Origin: Jiangella rhizosphaerae
GTDB taxonomy: Bacteria > Actinomycetota > Actinomycetes > Jiangellales > Jiangellaceae
NCBI RefSeq assembly: GCF_003579925.1
Contig: NZ_QUAL01000440.1
Location: 1 to 36,740, forward strand
Reading direction: 5' to 3'
DNA: 36,740 bases
Shown here: piece after piece, positions 33,685-36,740 of the stretch
Layout: every line of letters starts with the position of its first letter
How positions within the stretch are numbered: position 1 is the first letter of the stretch
The notes under the pieces: model-generated
The model's input: only the letters and a program-made list of their open reading frames with translations
Told to the model about the DNA's origin: nothing
The model's database searches: none
Translations under genes and position numbers: made by a program

Positions 33685-36234
33685 GTGGAGCTCAGCCGCC
33701 GCCGAGTGCTGTCGATCCTGTCCGCCGCGGGCCTGGCCGCGGTCGTCCACCCGCCGAGGGCGGCCGCCGACCTGGCCGCCGACGTGGCCGACGTCGCGGG
33801 CACTCCGGGCACCGACCGGATGCTCGCCAACACCGTCACGATCTTCGCCGGCACGCCCGAGGTCAACACGCACCCGGCGGTCGCCGCCAAGCTCGCGGCG
33901 ATCGACCGGACCGCCGCCACCTGGCGCACGGCCCTGCAGAACGCCGGCGACGGCGAGCTGTTCGCCGGCCTGCCGCTCGGCACCAGCGACCCCAACCTCA
34001 ACGCCTCCTACCAGCATCTCTACGAGATCGCCCTGGCCACCGCCACACCCGGCTGCGCCCTCCACGGCGACACGACGGCCAGGCAGCAGGTCCACGACGG
34101 CCTCGTCTGGCTGCACGACCATTACTACGGCGACCAGTCGGCGGGCTACTACGGCAACTGGTTCACCTGGGAGATCGGCATCTCGACGCACGCCGGCAAG
34201 ACCCTCGCCCTCCTCGCCGCGGCGGACGCGGCGCCGGCGGACCTCGTCGCCACCTACGTCGCCTCCATGGACGCCTATCTACGCAACGGCATCGACGGCG
34301 ACGTGAACCTGGACTCGCGCTTCCACACCGGCGCCAACCTCGCCGACATCACGACCAACCGGATGATCCAGGGTGCGCTGCTCGGCGACGAGGCCCGCAT
34401 CCGCAAGGCCATCGAGGACCAGCTCACCGTCTTCGCGACCATCGACCCGTACGCCCTGCGCCACGGCAACACCGACGGCTACTACGCCGACGGCTCGTTC
34501 ATCCAGCACCACTCGGTCGCCTACACCGGCGCGTACGGCCGGGCGCTGCTGACCCGCGTGGTGCAGACGCTGAAGATCCTGGACGGGACCGGCTTCGCCG
34601 ACGGCGCCGCGCTGGCGCCCGTCGTGCAGCGGTGGGTGACCGACGGGTTCGCGCCGCTGATCTTCGAGGGCTGGATGATGGAGATCGTCAAGGGCCGGTC
34701 GGTCTCGCGGACGTCGACGGGGTACACCGACGTCGCGCAGGTGGTCGAGGCCGTCGTCGACCTCGCCGACCACGCCGACGACCCGGCCCCGCTCCGCGGC
34801 TACGTGAAGTTCATCCGGTCGACGTCGCGGGCGGCGCTGGACCCGGTGACGTTCGTCTCGCCCATCAGCATCGCGCGCTACGCCGACCTGATCGCCGACG
34901 ACACCGTCGCGCCCGCCGATCTCAACCCGCCGGCCCGCTGCGTGGCGTTCAACGCGATGGACAAGACCGTGCACCGCCGCCCCGGCTACGCGTTCGCGCT
35001 GGCCCGCAGCTCGGACCGGATCAGCAAGTACGAGTACATGAGCGGCGAGAACCTCATGCCGTGGTTCCAGGGCGACGGCGCGCACTACCTGTACCTGTCC
35101 GGCCAGGACCAGACCCAGGCCTTCGGCGTCGACTATTTCACGACGGTGTCGCCGTACGGCCTGGCCGGGGTCACCGCGCCGGTCGAGGAGCGGCGGACGA
35201 TCCCGCAGCTCTACGGCACGCCCTACTACGACAACCCGGGCCACCCGCTGAACTTCACGTCGTCCTCGCAGTCGCAGAACACCTACGTCTACTTCCCGCG
35301 CGGCACGAACGCCCACTCCGGCGGCGCGACGCTCGACGCGTACGGGACGGCCGCGCTCGTGCAGTCCAGCGACGTCGCCTGGGCGGCGAAGCAGGAGGGG
35401 ATCCTGCCGGAGGACTTCGTCGTCTACCGCAACGCGACGGCGACGAAGTCGTGGTTCCTGTTCGACGACGAGATCGTCGTGCTCGCCGCGGGGGTCGGGG
35501 ACGAGGCCGGCCGCGCGGTGACGACGACAGTCGACGCCCGCATCGCGGCGGCGACCGACCCGGTGACGGCGACCGGCGCGCTGCGGTCCGGCGGCGCGTG
35601 GACGGGGCCGGGCACGGCCGACCTCGCGTGGCTGCGCTACGCGAACCCGGCGCAGGACGCCGCCGTCGGGTACGTCTTCCTCTCCGCGCAGCCGGTCCGG
35701 ATCGCCCTGGACACCGTCACCCGCAGCCGCCGGGTCGTCCGCACCGCGAACCCGGACACCGCGGTGACCAAGCGCGTGCTCGGCGTGACGATCGACCACC
35801 CGGCCGGCGCCGCACCGGCCGCGCTGGCCTACGCGGTGGTCCCGCACGCGACGGAGGCGGTCCTGACGGCGTACGCGGAGGGCCCGCTGGAGGTGCTCGC
35901 GAACACGACCGACGTGCAGGCCGTGCGCCACACCGGGCTGCGGCTGACCGGCGTCAACACGTTCACGCCCGGCCGCCACCACGCCGGCGTCCTGACCGTC
36001 GACGGGCCGGCGTCGGTGCTGGCGCGGACTCGGGCGGGCCGGCTCACCACCGTCGCGGTGTCGGACCCGACGATGAACCGCGACGTGGTCGAGGTGCTGG
36101 TGCGCGGCCGGACGCTGACCCGGGTGGCCGGCGACCGCGCCGTCACAGTCAGTCCGGCGACCGGCGGCACGCTGCTGCGGGTCGACACCCGCCACGCGTA
36201 TGGGCGCAGCTTCAGCGTGACCCTGCGCGGCTAA
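33685..36234 (+). CDS. Polysaccharide lyase family 8 (hyaluronate/chondroitin/xanthan lyase type)
   Basis: An 849-residue secreted lyase with an N-terminal Tat signal, ELSRRRVLSILSAAGLAAVV. The helical toroid domain has NWFTWEIGIST, HTGANLADITTNR (N218), DGSFIQHHSVAYTGAYG (H275, Y284) and GRSVSR (R338). The His-to-Tyr spacing of 9 and His-to-Arg spacing of 63 match those of S. pneumoniae hyaluronate lyase as I recall them. The middle beta domain begins around NAMDKTVHRRPGYAFAL and YEYMSGENLMPWFQGDGAHYLY, followed by the C-terminal beta domain. It should depolymerise hyaluronan, chondroitin or a xanthan-like polymer by beta-elimination outside the cell. GTG 33685 follows GAGGAGGA. Two upstream palindromes suggest dual repression. 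Confidence 0.93.
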   Translation: MELSRRRVLSILSAAGLAAVVHPPRAAADLAADVADVAGTPGTDRMLANTVTIFAGTPEVNTHPAVAAKLAAIDRTAATWRTALQNAGDGELFAGLPLGTSDPNLNASYQHLYEIALATATPGCALHGDTTARQQVHDGLVWLHDHYYGDQSAGYYGNWFTWEIGISTHAGKTLALLAAADAAPADLVATYVASMDAYLRNGIDGDVNLDSRFHTGANLADITTNRMIQGALLGDEARIRKAIEDQLTVFATIDPYALRHGNTDGYYADGSFIQHHSVAYTGAYGRALLTRVVQTLKILDGTGFADGAALAPVVQRWVTDGFAPLIFEGWMMEIVKGRSVSRTSTGYTDVAQVVEAVVDLADHADDPAPLRGYVKFIRSTSRAALDPVTFVSPISIARYADLIADDTVAPADLNPPARCVAFNAMDKTVHRRPGYAFALARSSDRISKYEYMSGENLMPWFQGDGAHYLYLSGQDQTQAFGVDYFTTVSPYGLAGVTAPVEERRTIPQLYGTPYYDNPGHPLNFTSSSQSQNTYVYFPRGTNAHSGGATLDAYGTAALVQSSDVAWAAKQEGILPEDFVVYRNATATKSWFLFDDEIVVLAAGVGDEAGRAVTTTVDARIAAATDPVTATGALRSGGAWTGPGTADLAWLRYANPAQDAAVGYVFLSAQPVRIALDTVTRSRRVVRTANPDTAVTKRVLGVTIDHPAGAAPAALAYAVVPHATEAVLTAYAEGPLEVLANTTDVQAVRHTGLRLTGVNTFTPGRHHAGVLTVDGPASVLARTRAGRLTTVAVSDPTMNRDVVEVLVRGRTLTRVAGDRAVTVSPATGGTLLRVDTRHAYGRSFSVTLRG

Positions 36235-36235
36235 C

Positions 36236-36673
36236 CTACGACTGGGCCACCTTGGCGGCGACGGCGAGCTCGTCGACGAGGTCGTTCATCGGGTGGCCGG
36301 AGTGGCCCTTGACCCAGTGGAAGACGACGTCGCCGCGCTCCTCGACCATGTCGACGAGGGGTTCCCAGAGGTCGCGGTTGGCCACCGGCGTCTTGGTGGA
36401 CGTGACCCAGCCGCGGGCCCGCCAGTTGCGCCACCACCCGTCGCGGAAGCAGTTGACGACGTAGGCGGAGTCGCTGACGACGACCAGCGGGCCGGACAGC
36501 GCGCGGACCGCCTCGAGCGCCGCCGTGATCTCCATGCGCTGGTTGGTGGTGCTCGGCGCGGACCCGGAGGCGAACCGCTCGCGGGACACCGCCCAGGCCC
36601 AGCCGCCGGGGCCGGGCGTGCCGGAGCAGGCGCCGTCGGTGTAGACCTCGAGGGCGCCCTCGGGCGCCACCAT
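36236..36673 (-). CDS. rnhA: Ribonuclease HI
   Basis: A 145-residue endonuclease that cuts the RNA strand of RNA:DNA hybrids. All four acidic catalytic residues are visible: D13 in YTDGACSG, E48 in QRMEITAALEA, D68 in VVSDSAYVV and D134 in NDLVDELA, plus His124 in WVKGHSGH. Spacing is nearly that of E. coli RNase HI. ATG 36673 is taken as the start. The frame remains open upstream to the window edge (PALVPAEPVAKATRARRPRPPA), so a basic, Pro-rich N-terminal extension starting beyond the window is possible. The TAG stop lies 1 bp from the PL8 stop on the other strand. Confidence 0.95.
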   Translation of the reverse strand: MVAPEGALEVYTDGACSGTPGPGGWAWAVSRERFASGSAPSTTNQRMEITAALEAVRALSGPLVVVSDSAYVVNCFRDGWWRNWRARGWVTSTKTPVANRDLWEPLVDMVEERGDVVFHWVKGHSGHPMNDLVDELAVAAKVAQS

Positions 36674-36740
36674 GGCCGGCGGGCGCGGCCGCCGGGCGCG
36701 GGTCGCCTTGGCGACCGGCTCGGCCGGGACGAGGGCGGGC

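Overview
The window is dense, very GC-rich actinobacterial DNA. Start codons are often GTG, neighbouring genes commonly overlap by 4 bp (ATGA/GTGA), and several pieces are typical of Actinomycetota: folP-folB-folK-DUF3180, fba-DUF3151 next to purA, Tat-exported polysaccharide lyases and an MptpB-like phosphatase. It looks like a chromosomal stretch of a filamentous, soil-type actinomycete; the genus cannot be fixed from sequence reading alone. I saw no rRNA, tRNA, CRISPR array, insertion sequence, integrase or phage module, and no gene-free stretch longer than 300 bp.

Layout. 1-6.2 kb: the 3' end of an adenosine-deaminase-like gene with an altered catalytic motif, overlapped by an MFS exporter gene; a LacI regulator divergent from a second MFS gene across a tandem palindrome; a NarL/DesR-type two-component pair. 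6.2-11.7 kb: a RibD_C reductase-like gene, then a leftward run of two PH-domain membrane proteins, panD, a DUF885 protein and two small membrane proteins. 11.7-16.0 kb: DUF1684 plus an osmoprotectant (glycine betaine type) ABC system whose ATPase gene points away from its permease and binding-protein genes. 16.0-26.5 kb: housekeeping metabolism, with folate genes (folP, folB, folK), purine genes (purD, purA), class II fructose-bisphosphate aldolase and HPr, mixed with a hydrolase, a phosphatase and two GNAT acetyltransferases. 26.6-36.2 kb: a carbohydrate-degradation neighbourhood with a GntR/FCD regulator, a Tat-exported beta-helix protein, a secreted heparinase II/III-family lyase, a lipoprotein, several unknown or methyltransferase genes and a large PL8 polysaccharide lyase. 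The window ends in RNase HI.

How it may work together. The beta-helix protein, heparinase-like lyase and PL8 lyase could act in succession on an acidic polysaccharide outside the cell. No dedicated sugar transporter or unsaturated-uronide hydrolase lies in the window, so uptake and later catabolism must be encoded elsewhere. The most interesting regulatory DNA is in front of the PL8 gene: an 18-bp LacI-type palindrome and, 32 bp further on, a 12-bp palindrome with a HutC/DasR-like GTCTAGAC core.

Two window-wide patterns stand out. At least eight genes have a TAnnnT hexamer 6-8 nt before the start codon, which predicts leaderless mRNAs. At several convergent gene pairs the two facing TGA stop codons sit inside a short hairpin.
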